DNA of 64,000 bases from Artemia franciscana. Taxonomy: Eukaryota > Arthropoda > Branchiopoda > Anostraca > Artemiidae. The stretch spans positions 1 to 64,000 of the forward strand of contig NW_027062908.1 in the NCBI RefSeq assembly GCF_032884065.1. The letters are read 5' to 3'. Positions within the stretch are counted from its first letter, which is position 1; each line of letters starts with the position of its first letter. A model generated the notes under the pieces. That model ran no database searches. It saw only the letters and a program-made list of their open reading frames with translations, and was not told the origin of the DNA. Positions 1 through 11,077 of the stretch are shown here, piece by piece. Both the position numbers and the translations under genes were made by a program.

Positions 1-2000
1 CTATGGGGATATTGAATTTTCTATGAAGAGAGCGCCAGATTTCCAAGCATCATTTAAAAACCGATCAGAAATTGAGTAAAAAAAACGATTTCTTTCAACT
101 AAAAGTAAGGACCAACACTAAAACTTAAAATGAACAAAAATTATTACGTAGATGACGGGTTCACCCCGTAGTCAATAACTCGCTCTTTGCGCTAAAGTTT
201 TTTTAGTACTTTCAAACGAGCTGATTCTTCTAATTAAACGGCTTTCGTGATTCAGGGGTCATTCTCAAATAATTGGAACAAAATTCAAACTTCAGAATTA
301 ATAGCGAGGTATTGACTAGAATATATAAATACTGAATATAAATATAAATAATTTAATACTTGAATATAAATATTTTAAACTTTAATAAAAAGTTCTCAGA
401 ACCGTTATTCGTTAGACAATTATCAAGTATCCAGTTACAACACAAGCCTATTGAAAAGGTTATAACCTGAAAACAGCCAGCTAAATCGAATAAGCAAGGT
501 TGTTCTTTTAATTTTAGATTTTACTAATTATAATGGCGAGAAATCCTAGACATACATAAGCCTAAATAAGCAATTTCATCCTTTTTTTCAAATACACATC
601 TATACGATTTTTTTCCCAAAAGAGCAAATGTTTAGAAATTTCATTTGCCAGGTAGCAGTGTACATAAGAAACAAGGCGTGGTCAAAACATTTATTGAAAC
701 CATAATTTATCTATTTGTAGTTAAGTCAGCAGGTAGATGGGTTATCCCATTAAGCAACAAATGAGCTGTGCAAAATTCTTAGTTTTCTGGAACTTAGAGC
801 ACCGACGCCTCAATTAATTATAGCTGAATATATTGCAGCTCAATTTAAAGTTTCGCGTTCTCCAAGGAGAATCTCACGGCTAAGCTATTACGAATATAAT
901 TCTGGAAAAAGAGTATTCCTCATAGTTAAAATTTACTTAAAATACCAAGGACAGTGGGAATAAAATTTAATCGTCTGAAATGGTTAAGTGGAAACCTATC
1001 CAACCACTGATCTTATAAAATTAGGAAAAAATTCAAAATTGAAATTTTAATTCAACAACAACCTCAGTATGCACGTATTCAAACTTTGTTTAGCAGCGAG
1101 TGCCAGGTTTTAAAATTTGAAAAAGGGAAACGTGGCTGCAAAGCCAGCTACAGATAAGTTAAAATACTTGGAACCAAATTGCTTAAAAGGATTTGGCTTT
1201 CTTTCAATCTTCAGAAATTAAGAAATTGTTAATGTTTGAGTTTCCATGGGCGAAAAGTGTAGTCAAATTTATGACAAACATTGGCCAATTGACCTAAGAT
1301 GGGTCAAGGAATTTTTTTTCCATATTTATGTCATTTTTATTTCAAAGCACATTCTCTCAAAGAGAAACGTGGAAGACAGCATTTGATATTCTGCGGAGTG
1401 ATATGAGCACACGAGTATATAAGTATATGAGCATAACACTTCATGATCACAAAGCACAAAAGCTTTTAAATCGAGATTTCACAGATTAATTGAGAAACTG
1501 TGCAATTAGTATTTGATGCCATACCCCATAAACTGAGTAGCAGGATCGATTAGCTAACTACATCTCCAAGCATCTGATTTGGTTCAAAACACGCTTCAAG
1601 GTTTTCAGTTTTTAAAAACATGTCTTTTCCTTCTGTTGCTCGCAAAAATGGTTAGAAATTTTTTTTTAGAACAATATCGTCCAACAGAGTCTCAAATACC
1701 TTGACAATCTTCCTTCAAGCAGCTCTTACCACTCACAGCCAAATAACTCGGACAGGCAGGTAGAGGACGGTGGAGGAGGTGTTCGGGTCTGGTGACTCAC
1801 GAAAAAACATCAAGTTATTCTAAATATTCCAATTTTACCTATAGTTCACCTATCTTTTTCTATTTTAACCCGCCCCATTCCCTATGATTTCCCAGATTTT
1901 CAAATTTCTAAGAGCCATTTTTCAGCCCCCCCCCCCCCGTAACGAAAATATTAAGAAATTAATGCCTCTTGAATTATAAAAGCCAAGAATTGGTTCTTAC
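1..2000. other. Intron sequence at left edge, with a Rep-A repeat fragment
   Basis: No coding exon was recognised. The next MAP3K4 exon, towards the kinase domain, must lie to the left of the window. Positions about 85-320 match the dispersed repeat called Rep-A here (compare 7780-9058 and 20040-20640): a stretch reading 'aaaagtaaggacc...cactaaaacttaaaa', then 'attattacgta', then 'ctcgctctttgcgctaaagt'. A run of C lies at about 1927-1938. The rest is AT-rich with no visible structure. Confidence 0.6.
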
Positions 2001-2356
2001 TTTAAGCTGATGCAAAGACTCAGCAACTGTAGGATGGGCTGGTTTCGCTTCCTCAATAAGGGAGATTGAATCTCCCATCAGCTTCTGGAAAAACCTCCTC
2101 TTTACTGGTAGGTCCTGTGCAGAGTCGGTAATCATTAACAGACCTTCGCATTGAACCTCTTCAACGTTGAGATGCTCTTTTCGAGATTCAATAACAACAG
2201 CTTCTCCTCTATCTCGTCGCACTTCATGATTTCCTGCATTCAGGACAATAAGGTATCCGTCTTCGTTAGCTGATTCAGTTGAGTTTTGTCCTTCATCCCA
2301 GAAGCAGTCCAAATTCATTAATCGCATGATATATCTGTTGAGCCATCTGACACAGC
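2001..2356 (-). CDS. MAP3K4: MAP3K4/MEKK4 ortholog, internal exon (most C-terminal in window)
   Basis: This exon encodes about 118 residues of the helical N-terminal regulatory part of a MAP3K4-type kinase kinase kinase. It begins after a 'tttcag' acceptor with two bases that complete a Gly codon, and it ends at 'CTTAAA|gtaagaa' in phase 0. The translation runs from an Asp/Glu/Asn-rich stretch into EGLLMITDSAQDLPVKRRFF and ends AESLHQLK. This aligns by eye with the vertebrate MAP3K4 segment that reads DNLLLVVMQSAHLTIQRKAF and ends AKALQQLK. No enzymatic motif lies here; the kinase domain would follow several exons further on, outside the window. The start phase fits the preceding exon at 4815-5088 exactly. 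Orthology is judged from memory of the family, not from a computed alignment. Confidence 0.88.
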
Positions 2357-2479
2357 CTGAAATAAACAAACGAAAAATATACTGTATCTTAGATGGCAAC
2401 GGTAGAATCGTTTTCAGAGTATTGAGCAGCACAGATAGAGAGCGGGAGTTGGAAAACCATTTAGGAGCTGTAGTTATCC

Positions 2480-3715
2480 GTGTGATTTATGATTTTGGTA
2501 ATTTTGTCCCTCGATCTGCAACTGAACATATTTCTTCAAATTTTATATGAGAGGAAATAGATCTGAACAAGGTGGGGGAGGAGTGACAATAAGTTTTTCA
2601 CATCTGAATGATTTATTCATTTTTCATCGCTTAAAAAATCGGCCTTTCAGTAATCAGAGCATTCAGATCTTGCTTTGAAGGGGTTTGAGCTTAGAGAGAA
2701 AAGGAACAAAGGATGAAAATTTTGTCCCTCGATCTGCAACTGAATAAATTTCTTCAAATTCTATATAAGAGGAAATAAACCGGAACAAGGTGGGAGAAGA
2801 GTGACAAATAAGGTTCTCACATCTAAATAATCTATTCACTTTTTATCACTAAGAAAATCGGCCTTCTCAGTAATCAGAGCATTTAAGCTTAGAGAGGAAA
2901 GGAACAAAGGACGAAAATTTTGTCCCTCGATCTGCTACTGAATATATTTCTTCAAATTTTATATGAGAGGAAATAAATCTGAACAAGGTGGGGGAGGAGT
3001 GACAATAAGATTTTCACATCTGAATAATTTATTTATTTTTTACCACCTAAAAGATCGGCCTTCTCAATAATCAGAGCATTTAGATCTTGCTTCGAAGGGG
3101 TTGGAGCTTAGAGAGAAAAAGAACAAAAGATGAAAATTTTGTCCCTCGATCTACAACTGAATACATTCCTTCAAATTTTATATAAGGGAAAATAAATCTG
3201 AACAAGGTGTGGGAGGAGTGACAAATAAGGTTCTCACGTCAGAATAATGTATTAATTTTTTATCACTTAAAAAATTAGCCTTCTATGTAATCAAAGCATT
3301 TAGATCTTGCTTCGAAGAGGTTTGAGCTTAGAGAGGAAAGGATCAAAGGATGAAAATTTTGTCCCCCGATAAGGGGTGACAATAAGGTTTTCATATCTGA
3401 ACAATCTATTCATTTTTTATCATTTAAAAAAATCGGCCTTCTCCGTAATCAGAGCATTTTGATCTTGCTTCGAAGGGTTTGAGCTTAAAGAGGAAAGGAA
3501 CAAAGGATGAAAATTTTGTCCTTCGATCTGCAACTGAATATATTTCTTCAGACTTTATATAAGAGGAAATAAATCTGAACGATGTGGGGGAGGGGTAACA
3601 ATAAGGTTTTCACATCTGAATAATTTATTTATTTTTATCACAAAAAAATCGGTGTTCTCAGTAATCAGAGCATTTAGATCTTGCTTCGAAGGTGTTTTAG
3701 CTTAAAGAAAATTTT
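2480..3715. repeat. Tandem repeat, ~200-220 bp unit, about six copies
   Basis: Diverged copies follow one another. Each contains 'gtccctcgatctgcaactga', 'aaatctgaacaaggtggggg', 'atcggccttctcagtaatca' and 'agatcttgcttcgaaggg'. Copies start near 2507, 2726, 2920, 3141, 3360 and 3519. One copy (about 3360) is shortened. It lies wholly within an intron and has no conserved reading frame. Confidence 0.85.
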
Positions 3716-4475
3716 TGAAACATTGAGTCTTTAAAGAAAATAAACCATGTTAAACTTGAATAAAATTACTTGTAAATTAAATTACTTGTAAAGTAATTTG
3801 AAACGAGAGCTGGGGGTCATCACATCTGTACGAGTATAACGTAATAAATAATGTATAACGCAAAATGACAACTTTATATACGATATATAGCATAATTGCA
3901 GTTATAAGAGAAGTTATAAACCATCACTTGTTTCCAATTTTGATGTCTAACACCATTTTAAATTGTTTTTTCCCCTTTTAACCCCATATTCACCCTTACA
4001 TTCTTTACTTGAATCTTTGACTATAATCATGTCGTATTAATAGTTATTTTGAATTAATTTTAAATTACAGGTATTTATTGTCGTTCCCTTTTAAATTTGT
4101 GTCTTTTTTACACTTTTTACTTTTGCTTCATTATTTTTTTTTTTCCAAGACATGCAATTTCAGCATTGTCGGTGTGTGAAAGCTATTTTATTAACGAAAA
4201 CTATTAAAAACCATAAAAAAGGCCAATACTTAAAAATCATTTCAACAAATAAAACTTTTTGCCTGTGAAAGCTATTTCATAACAAAAAATAATCTTATAT
4301 GAACACTAATAGAAATCTTTGCCGATGTAAAGGTAAAAAGTAGAGAGTTACTACACAGTAGTAACGCCTTATTTAGAATATTACAAGATGTTTTACGTTT
4401 TCTGTATGTAGTTTTTGGTCTTACAGGGGGTAAAAAAGCTACTCCTTCTTGCCCCCTCCCCTTGTGGGTAATCCT
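3716..4475. other. Intron sequence without recognisable features
   Basis: AT-rich sequence between a tandem array and a SINE. No exon, repeat or open frame could be supported. Confidence 0.5.
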
Positions 4476-4789
4476 GTCAGTAAGTAAGTAAGACGGCACT
4501 AGACCCTTAAGGTCCAAACTGACCTTGCTGATCTCCGTTTCGTGGCCTTTCAGCGAGGAAATGCAATTTGGGATTGGGGACCAGCCATCCTGTGTTTTCG
4601 CACACTCTTCTGCTTACCTTCTCCAGTTACCCATTTAGAGCTGGGTCGGCTCTGGCTAAGCTTACAGAGTCACACCACTGACCCACATCCCAAAACAAAC
4701 AACTGGCTACGCTTGGGAACGAGCCCGTGCCCCGTGAACAAAGAATTCTAAAACCAGCGCACCAACCACTTAGCCAGGACGACCTCGGT
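4476..4789 (-). mobile_element. tRNA-derived SINE
   Basis: Read on the minus strand, the element starts with a tRNA-like head. A box A-like motif (TGGCTAAGTGGTTGG) is followed about 50 bases later by a box B-like motif (GGGCTCGTTCCC). An unrelated body follows and the element ends in a short (TTAC)n tail. This is the normal layout of a SINE transcribed by RNA polymerase III. Its 5' end is about 25 bases from the splice donor of the MAP3K4 exon at 4815. The exact ends and the target duplication were not resolved. Confidence 0.65.
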
Positions 4790-4814
4790 ACTCTTGACAT
4801 AACTTCAAGATTAC

Positions 4815-5088
4815 CTGGTACATAGAGACGATATTGAGTAGAAATATTTGTTTCCACTCTGACATGGCCAGTATCAAGCAGTTTTTTAATGACTTCTTTT
4901 GAAGGCCGAGAAAGTTGAAATTCCGACGCTCTCTTTAAGTCTTGCTGCAACTCTCGCACAAAAGACAACATCTGCAATGCACGTTCCTTGGTTGTGAAAA
5001 ATACTTTTTGAACATGTCTAAACATGTCAAGTGCAGCTTGCTTCCCTGACACCTCCTCAAGCTGAACATAATTTCTGCCTTCATTTAA
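4815..5088 (-). CDS. MAP3K4: MAP3K4/MEKK4 ortholog, internal exon
   Basis: This exon encodes about 91 residues that match the central conserved helical block of MAP3K4. It starts after 'tttacag' in phase 0 (LNEGRNYVQLEEVSGKQ...) and ends at 'TATGTACCAG|gtaatc' in phase 1. The stretch TTKERALQMLSFVRELQQDL, then KRASEFQLSRPSKEVIKKLL, parallels the vertebrate segment with EARERASKALGFAKMLRKDL and EIAAEFRLSAPVRDLLDVLK. The end RLYVPG parallels LQMFVPD. An open frame continues past the donor into the SINE at 4476-4789, but that extension is not expected to be coding. This is among the best-conserved parts of the gene in the window. Confidence 0.92.
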
Positions 5089-5409
5089 CTGTAAATATTA
5101 AAAAAAAATTAGTTTTCAAAAACAAATATTCTACTGCAGTATTTTACCTTTTTTGTGTCTATCGTCTTAACTCGTACCTCTTTACTTTTACCTCGTTCTG
5201 CATCTTCTGTGCACCATTTTGGAAGTAGTAAATCCCACAACTTTACGTACATTTGGCAAGTTCAACACTAAATAATGAATTTTCTTGGATTCACTATTAA
5301 CTGAGTTGAACTAATTGCATCTGAGTATAAACGTGAAATACAAAAGTTTGGATGAAAGTAGTCTATACAAGCGTGTATGATATTGATAGTTGCACCAGAA
5401 CGTGCTAGA

Positions 5410-5700
5410 TATGATTGTCGATAACTCTCTTGTTCCCTTTGTCTCTCTTTTAGTTGTTGATTGTTGGTAATTCTCTTGTTCCCTTTGTCTCTCTTTTAGT
5501 TGTTGATTATTGATAATTCTCTTGTTCTCTTTGTCTCTCTTTTAGTTGTTGATTTTTGATAATTCTCTTGTTCCCTGTGTCTCTTTTTTAGTTGTTGATT
5601 GATGAGAATTCTCTTGTTCCCTTTGTCTCTCTTTTAGTTGTTGAAAGTTGATAATTCTCTTGTTTCCTTCGTCTCTCTTTTAGTTGCTTTAGTTGTTTTA
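5410..5700. repeat. Minisatellite, ~47-bp unit, about six copies
   Basis: The unit is 'attctcttgttccctttgtc' followed by 'tctcttttagttgttga'. It is repeated with small changes and lies in an intron. On the plus strand each unit resembles a polypyrimidine-AG acceptor, but the host gene is on the minus strand, so this is probably coincidence. Confidence 0.9.
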
Positions 5701-5849
5701 CATGGGAGTTGTTTTTCAAGGAGAATATTATGTTTTGTGTGGTTGTTTCTTAAGATGCAAACGAAAGAAGTTGTTTTTTATTGTCTTTTTTAGTTATTCT
5801 GCATGCCTTCACAATTAACTGAGTGGAATTGCTTAATTCAGAGTAGACA

Positions 5850-6340
5850 TCTATCTATATATATAAAAATAAGTTGTCTGTGTGTGTGTGGGTCTGTCGG
5901 GTGACGTCATGTTTGTGTGTCGACTGACGTCATGTTTTCGACTGACGAAATTACAGACCGGGACATCGAGACACAAATGACGACCGGGACACCGGCACAT
6001 AGGGAATATAAATGACGACCGGGACACTCAAAGAGAAAGCGACCGGGACACAAGGAATGTTCGATTAGCAATCACCATCAACAAAGCACCGGGACACAAA
6101 TGACGACCGGGACACAATGTTCGATTAGCAATCACCATCAACAAAGCACCGGGACACAAATGACGACCGGGACACAGGGAACATAAATGACGACCAGGAT
6201 ACTCAAAGAGAAATTACAGACAGGGACACCGGAACACAAATGACGACCGGGACAAAAGTGACGACCGGGACACCGGGACACAGGGAATATAAATGACGAC
6301 CGCGGCACTCAAAGAGAAATTAGAGACGGGTTGTGGAGCT
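5850..6340 (+). mobile_element. Helitron fragment with 5' terminus and internal minisatellite
   Basis: The sequence starts TCTATCTATATATATAAAAA and continues 'taagttgtctgtgtgtg'. The same start occurs in reverse at 61287 and fits a Helitron 5' end (TC...). Behind it is an array of short units built on 'cgaccgggacacaaatgacg', including a nearly exact 60-bp tandem duplication (6061-6120 and 6121-6180). That duplication contains 'gcaatcaccatcaacaaagc', a piece of the Helitron helicase gene encoding AITINKA. It is non-autonomous or degenerate, and no 3' hairpin end was seen. Confidence 0.7.
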
Positions 6341-6839
6341 GCCTTTCAAAACTAGTTGTCTCTTTTGTTGTTTTTTATTAATTATTTTGCATGTAGTTAT
6401 ATACAGGTCTAACTGCATTGGATATCTGATAATGTATATTTTTGCGATCGAAGTTGATTAGCGAAAAAAAAATAATTATTCTGTAGTCTTATTCTGTATA
6501 GTTCTCTGTAAACTTATTCTGTATAGGTCTACTATTCTAACAAGTAGGGAGGTCGGGAGAGAAATATTTTGGCAGAGCAAAGTACAAACTCAAATGAAAC
6601 TCAAACCTTGGGCAAGTCAACATTCCAGTGGAGGAACTATAGATCATTTATATTTTCTGCTACTTTTGCTGTTGCCATTCTGGAGTAAGAAATCACACGA
6701 CTTTGTTTACTTCATGCAAATCAAGCCCTAGATGGAAAGTTTCCAGGAATTTACTATCAAAAGAGTTCCCTACACTATAATTTACTCGCCATATTGTCGC
6801 CCTACCCATCAGTTATGAAGTATGAAGGTATGAACTTAA

Positions 6840-7770
6840 GAACAATTTTTTTCTTTTTTAGCACATTTGGAGATAAAAGCGCTTTATTATAAACCAGTTT
6901 TAGCTTGTATACTACTAATTTAAAAAAGTAATGTCAACCTGGTCATTAAATGGGGGTTAAATGTCTACAGCTTCCCCCCCCCCCTCTTTTTCTAAGTATG
7001 TTTAAAGATAAAAGTGTTTTACCATAAATTTTCTTGTAGTTCATGCAACATTAAAGCGAAAAAGATTTTAAACCTATTAATTCTATGTTGATAAAATTCC
7101 TAAAACTCCAAGCGATTTTCTTAGTCTCTTTTAGCATATTTAGAGATAAGAGCGTTTTAGTATAAGCTTTTTTAGTTTATTTACCAGTAAATTAAAAAAA
7201 ATAATAATAATTTCAACCTGGTAATTGGATGCAGGTTAAATATCTACAACTTAGACTATTTTTTTATATCTTTTAGCACATTAGGAGATAACAGCGTTTT
7301 ATTATGAATACTTTTTAGCTTATATGCTACTAAACTGAAAAAATATTTTAACCTAATAATTTTACATAGGTTAAATGTAAACAAACAATTTCAGCCTGAT
7401 AACTGGAGATGGATTATTATCTGATAAATATAGATAACTCTGGACAATTTTCTTTTTTTTTCACGTTCGGAGATAAGAGTTTTAGCTTCAATCTATTTTA
7501 GCTTATTAGCTAGCAAATTGAAGAACAACAATTTCAATATGATAAGTGGATGTAGGTGAAATGTCTACAATGTTAAATGATTTTTTTTTTTTAGCACATT
7601 TGGAGATGAAAGCCTTTTATTATAAATCTGTTTTATCTTAAGTACAACAAAATTATAGAACGCTTTCGACCTGTTAATTAAATGTGAGTTAAACGAGAGC
7701 TTTAAACGGTTTTCTTTATCTTTTTGTGACATTTGGAGATACCGACGTTTTATTACGAATTAAATATAAA
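6840..7770. repeat. Degenerate tandem repeat, ~130-180 bp unit, about seven copies
   Basis: Each copy carries 'ttagcacatttggagataa', 'gcgttttattataaa', 'ttttagcttatatactacta' and 'aacctggtaattggatg'. Copies begin near 6855, 6990, 7125, 7268, 7455, 7590 and 7720. They are strongly diverged and lie in an intron. Confidence 0.75.
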
Positions 7771-7779
7771 AAAACAAGG

Positions 7780-9058
7780 TTTTTTTTAACTACAAGTAAG
7801 GAGCGACATCAAAACTTAAAACAAACAGAAATTATTCCGTATATGAAAGGGGTTGTCCCTTCCTCAACGCCTTGCTCTTTATGCTAAAGTTTGACTCTTT
7901 CTCACAACTCTACCTTTTAAAACAATAAAAAGCTTTAGCATAAAGAGCGAAGCGTTGAGGAGGGCCCTTTCATATACGGAATAATTTCTATTTGTTTTAA
8001 ATTTTAGTGTTGCTCCTTACTTGTAGTTAAAAAAAACTTATTTTTTATTTAATTTCTGACCGTTTTTGAAATAATGCATGTCTTGATTTTGGCTCACCAC
8101 ACATGAATAATTAAAACGAAATTTGCATATTATTATTTTTTTTGCTACATGACTTTCTCATTGCTTTGATTGGACAATTTTGATAAAAAAAGGGGTGGGG
8201 GAGGAGGCTTAGTTGCCCTCCAATTTTTGGTTACTTAAAAAGACAACTAGAATTTTTTATTTTTTTATGAACGTTTTTATTTTAATAAATATACGTAACT
8301 TATGAATTAACTTACGTAACAAACTTCTACATTTGTATATTTTTACGACCCCCGTCAATACCTCGCTCTTTACACTAAAGCTTGAATTTGTCCCAATTCT
8401 TTAAGAATGACCCCTGAATCACAAAGGCCGTAGAATAAGTAGTTGAAATTACTAAAAATACTTTAGCGTAAAGGGCGATGTATTGTGGAGGAGACGAACC
8501 CTCTTACATACGTAATAATTTCTGTTCATTTTAGGTTTTAATGCTGCTCCTTACTTCCAGCTCAAAAAAATGTTTTTTCATTTATTTTCTCATTTTTTTT
8601 TAATAATTCTAGAAAATCCTAGGGCCCCTTCATGGAAATTCTTTTCCCTCATGACAAATTCCTCCGTGGAGAGATCCTCCCGCGTAACCCCCTCCCCCAA
8701 ACCAACCCCACCTCTCAACGCAAAAAAATCCCCCTGAAAACGTCTGTACACACCCCAATAACCATTACTATATGTAAACAATTGTCAAAGTTTGTAACTT
8801 CCAGCCCCTCGTCCGGAGACTATGGGAAATTAAGTCGTCTCAAAAGACATAATTATTAGGTTTTTTGACTATGCTGAACAAAATGGCTATCTCAAAATTT
8901 TGATCCGGCGAATTTGGGAAAACATGAGCTTGGGAGGGGACCTAGGTGCCCTCCAATTTTTTGGTCACTTAAAAATGGCACTAGAATTATTAATTTCCGT
9001 TAGAATGAGCCCTCTCGCGACATTCTAGGACCGCTGGGTAGATACGACCACCCCTGGA
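7780..9058. repeat. Rep-A dispersed repeat, with a ~110-bp-arm inverted repeat
   Basis: Positions 7780-7893 and 7932-8040 are inverted copies of each other. Both contain 'aagtaaggagcgaca', 'cagaaattattccgtatatg' and 'ctctttatgctaaag'. Further Rep-A segments follow at about 8290-8580 and 8860-9058, the latter with 'ctatctcaaaattttgatc' and 'tgccctccaattttttggtc'. The same modules recur at 85-320 and 20040-20640. No protein is encoded. It could be a non-autonomous DNA transposon or the noncoding part of a larger element. Confidence 0.65.
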
Positions 9059-9140
9059 AAAAAAAAACAAGAGCTAATAGCTCATATGGCACTTGTGACG
9101 AGGTCGGAAGAGCGAAGACCTCATATGGCATAGGCTATAG
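9059..9140. repeat. Rep-B terminal fragment
   Basis: 'aacaagagctaatagctc' followed by 'atatggcacttgtgacgagg' repeats the ends of the two full Rep-B copies at 17739-19691 and 53912-56379. It directly follows a Rep-A piece. Confidence 0.6.
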
Positions 9141-9349
9141 CGAAATTCTAAGAATCAATAGATTGATTAAAAATTATTTTGGAAGGTCTTTTTTTTCACT
9201 GATTGATCCCACCTTCTCTCCTCTCAGTGGCACCAATAAATCAAAACAAAAACCTTTTTAACATTTACAAAACCTAGATGCCACATACTCTTCAATTTAC
9301 TGCAAAATAGCAGCCGAAGAATGGTCTTCACATTATTTTACTACTACCC

Positions 9350-9525
9350 CTAAACCTCAGGCAAGTCTTAGGGAAAACCAGAGACCTGGCAGGGTAATCA
9401 TCATCACTACAATGATTGTCCAGACTATACATTAGTGGGTTGAAGTCATACGTAACAGGTTTAATTATACGTCCTTCAGCATTAACAACATCTAATTTTT
9501 TATGAGAACAAAATAAGTTACTTCC
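9350..9525 (-). pseudogene. Diverged duplicate of part of the large MAP3K4 exon
   Basis: Read on the minus strand this stretch is open for about 60 codons and encodes KLDVVNAEGRIIKPVTYDF followed by NPLM. The large exon (about 12868-12955) encodes KLNVVNIDGRSIKPLTFDF followed by EPLM. Similarity extends on both sides: LFCSHKK against LFSPKIK, and an acidic tail after the PLM. The copy lies in the next downstream intron, about 3.4 kb away in the same orientation. No convincing splice sites were found around it. It is either an exon-duplication relic or an unused or alternative exon. Confidence 0.7.
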
Positions 9526-9946
9526 AGAGTGAGGGAGTAATTAAGATTTAAAAATAAAACAACTATTTTCCGTTAATTTTAAAATGGTTTACTGAAGTTG
9601 CAACAAAAATATTAATACAGCATAGTTCACGAGAAAGTTTTTGGTTTAGGAATCAAAACACTGAACAATATTTTTCCCCTTGTGTTGTATTCTTTCATTT
9701 AGGAGATCTGCGCTCCTTTTTGTTTTGACAGGTGATAAATGAATTGAACTGAATTGAATAATATTTTGCAATAAAGGAGTTATGAGTGTCAGATATTTGT
9801 AAATAAATTTGTAACTCAGCAGGTATTCGTTTAGTCAAAAACTTAGAATTTATAACTTCAATTGGAGTTAGCCTTAAAAAAGTTTTTAATTTATATAACT
9901 ACCAAACTAGCGAAGATAGGGGTCCTGCCATGGCAAGACCTTACTG

Positions 9947-9948
<2 letters not shown>

Positions 9949-10012
<64 letters not shown>
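9949..10012. repeat. Poly(T) tract, 64 bases
   Basis: An uninterrupted T run. It could be the tail of a minus-strand retroposed sequence or a simple repeat. The neighbouring sequence was not recognised. Confidence 0.9.
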
Positions 10013-10015
<3 letters not shown>

Positions 10016-10199
10016 TGGGAGACTTGGCACAATTTTGTCTTTATCTTACGTCTCCAATCTGATTGGATATATATTAAATCTGACTTATATAAGTCTTTTG
10101 GGGCGTTTGAGGGTGGAAACTCCAGCCTTATTTGTGGCAATAAATCTTCGTTTTATGTTTGGCTTCATTGTTCATTTTAAAACATATAAATGAGAACTC

Positions 10200-10330
10200 A
10201 CTTAACATGGCAAAACAAAAAAGAAACTATTAAAAAACAACGGGCCAAAGCCAGTAGAAGGGAAAAGAAGAGTAGTCAAACGGACATTTAATTTGTATCC
10301 AATAAGGCGTCCTCAGCGCGGAGAGATAAA
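10200..10330 (-). mobile_element. Penelope-like element 3' remnant
   Basis: On the minus strand the piece 'gctgaggacgcctta...ggatac' resembles the untranslated tail of the Penelope-like copies at 14620-16130 and 59730-60440 ('gctgaagacgcctt...atacaggcgaaatat'). The second half of the motif (gaaa) has decayed here. It is a short, old fragment. Confidence 0.4.
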
Positions 10331-11077
10331 GAATTCAAAACTTAAAAAATAAAAAAAAGAATCTAAAATCAAAGAAGAATAAAGAAAAAAAAATGATCAA
10401 ACCAAATATTTACAAGTACTATGACCAAAACCCGGAAGAAAAAGACAATAACAATATAATGTGGCACTTATATGACAAATACAAAATGCTGCTTCTGTGT
10501 AAAGATCTTCTTCTTTGTTTTGTTTATTTTAATTCTTTTTTGTTTGAATATTAATGTCTTCATTCATATTAATTCCTGCTCTTATAGGTTTCCGATTTAA
10601 CTAGTTTTTGCTTGTTCATAAGTTATAAAATCGCTCTTTACTTATCACGGAATAGAACACTTTTTAATTCATTCAACACGGAGTAAATTGTGGTTATCTT
10701 ATGTGATTATTATATTACTTCATTATTTATTATTCATTCATTCACTAGTTATGTCATGAAAAAAAAGCCCTCATATAAAGTAGCTTCTGTTTCCATTCAC
10801 ATTCCCAGCTCCTGAGATAACAGACTGTCTGTAGTTTTAACTATAAAAGGAAAATTTTTCTAAGTGCTAAATTATAAACAACTTCGGCAGTACCTTGCTG
10901 CTGTGAGCAGCATTTTCCATCAATAAATACTATGTACATTCAGTCCAGTTTTTCAAGTCCCTGCAAGAATGGTAAAGAATATCAGACAAGCCCCTAGATT
11001 TGGGATTGCGACGAAATCCCACAAAAAAAAGTGAGACTATATACACCCTCTCTTGATGCTAAAGAGACAAAACTTAC
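10331..11077. other. Intron sequence without recognisable features
   Basis: AT-rich sequence between repeats and the splice donor of the large exon. No exon or named repeat could be supported. Confidence 0.5.

Noticed and set aside
1-2000. Search for the MAP3K4 kinase domain or further C-terminal exons
   Set aside because: No sequence resembling the following block or any kinase motif (GxGxxG, HRD, DFG) was seen on the minus strand.
9907-10140. Open frame with a long Lys run
   Set aside because: Translation of the 64-base poly(T) tract.
10994-11077. Extension of the giant exon past the donor to a stop
   Set aside because: The splice donor at 11077 is a strong gtaagt, the conserved protein ends at GLE, and the next exon continues in phase 0. 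The extension is intronic.
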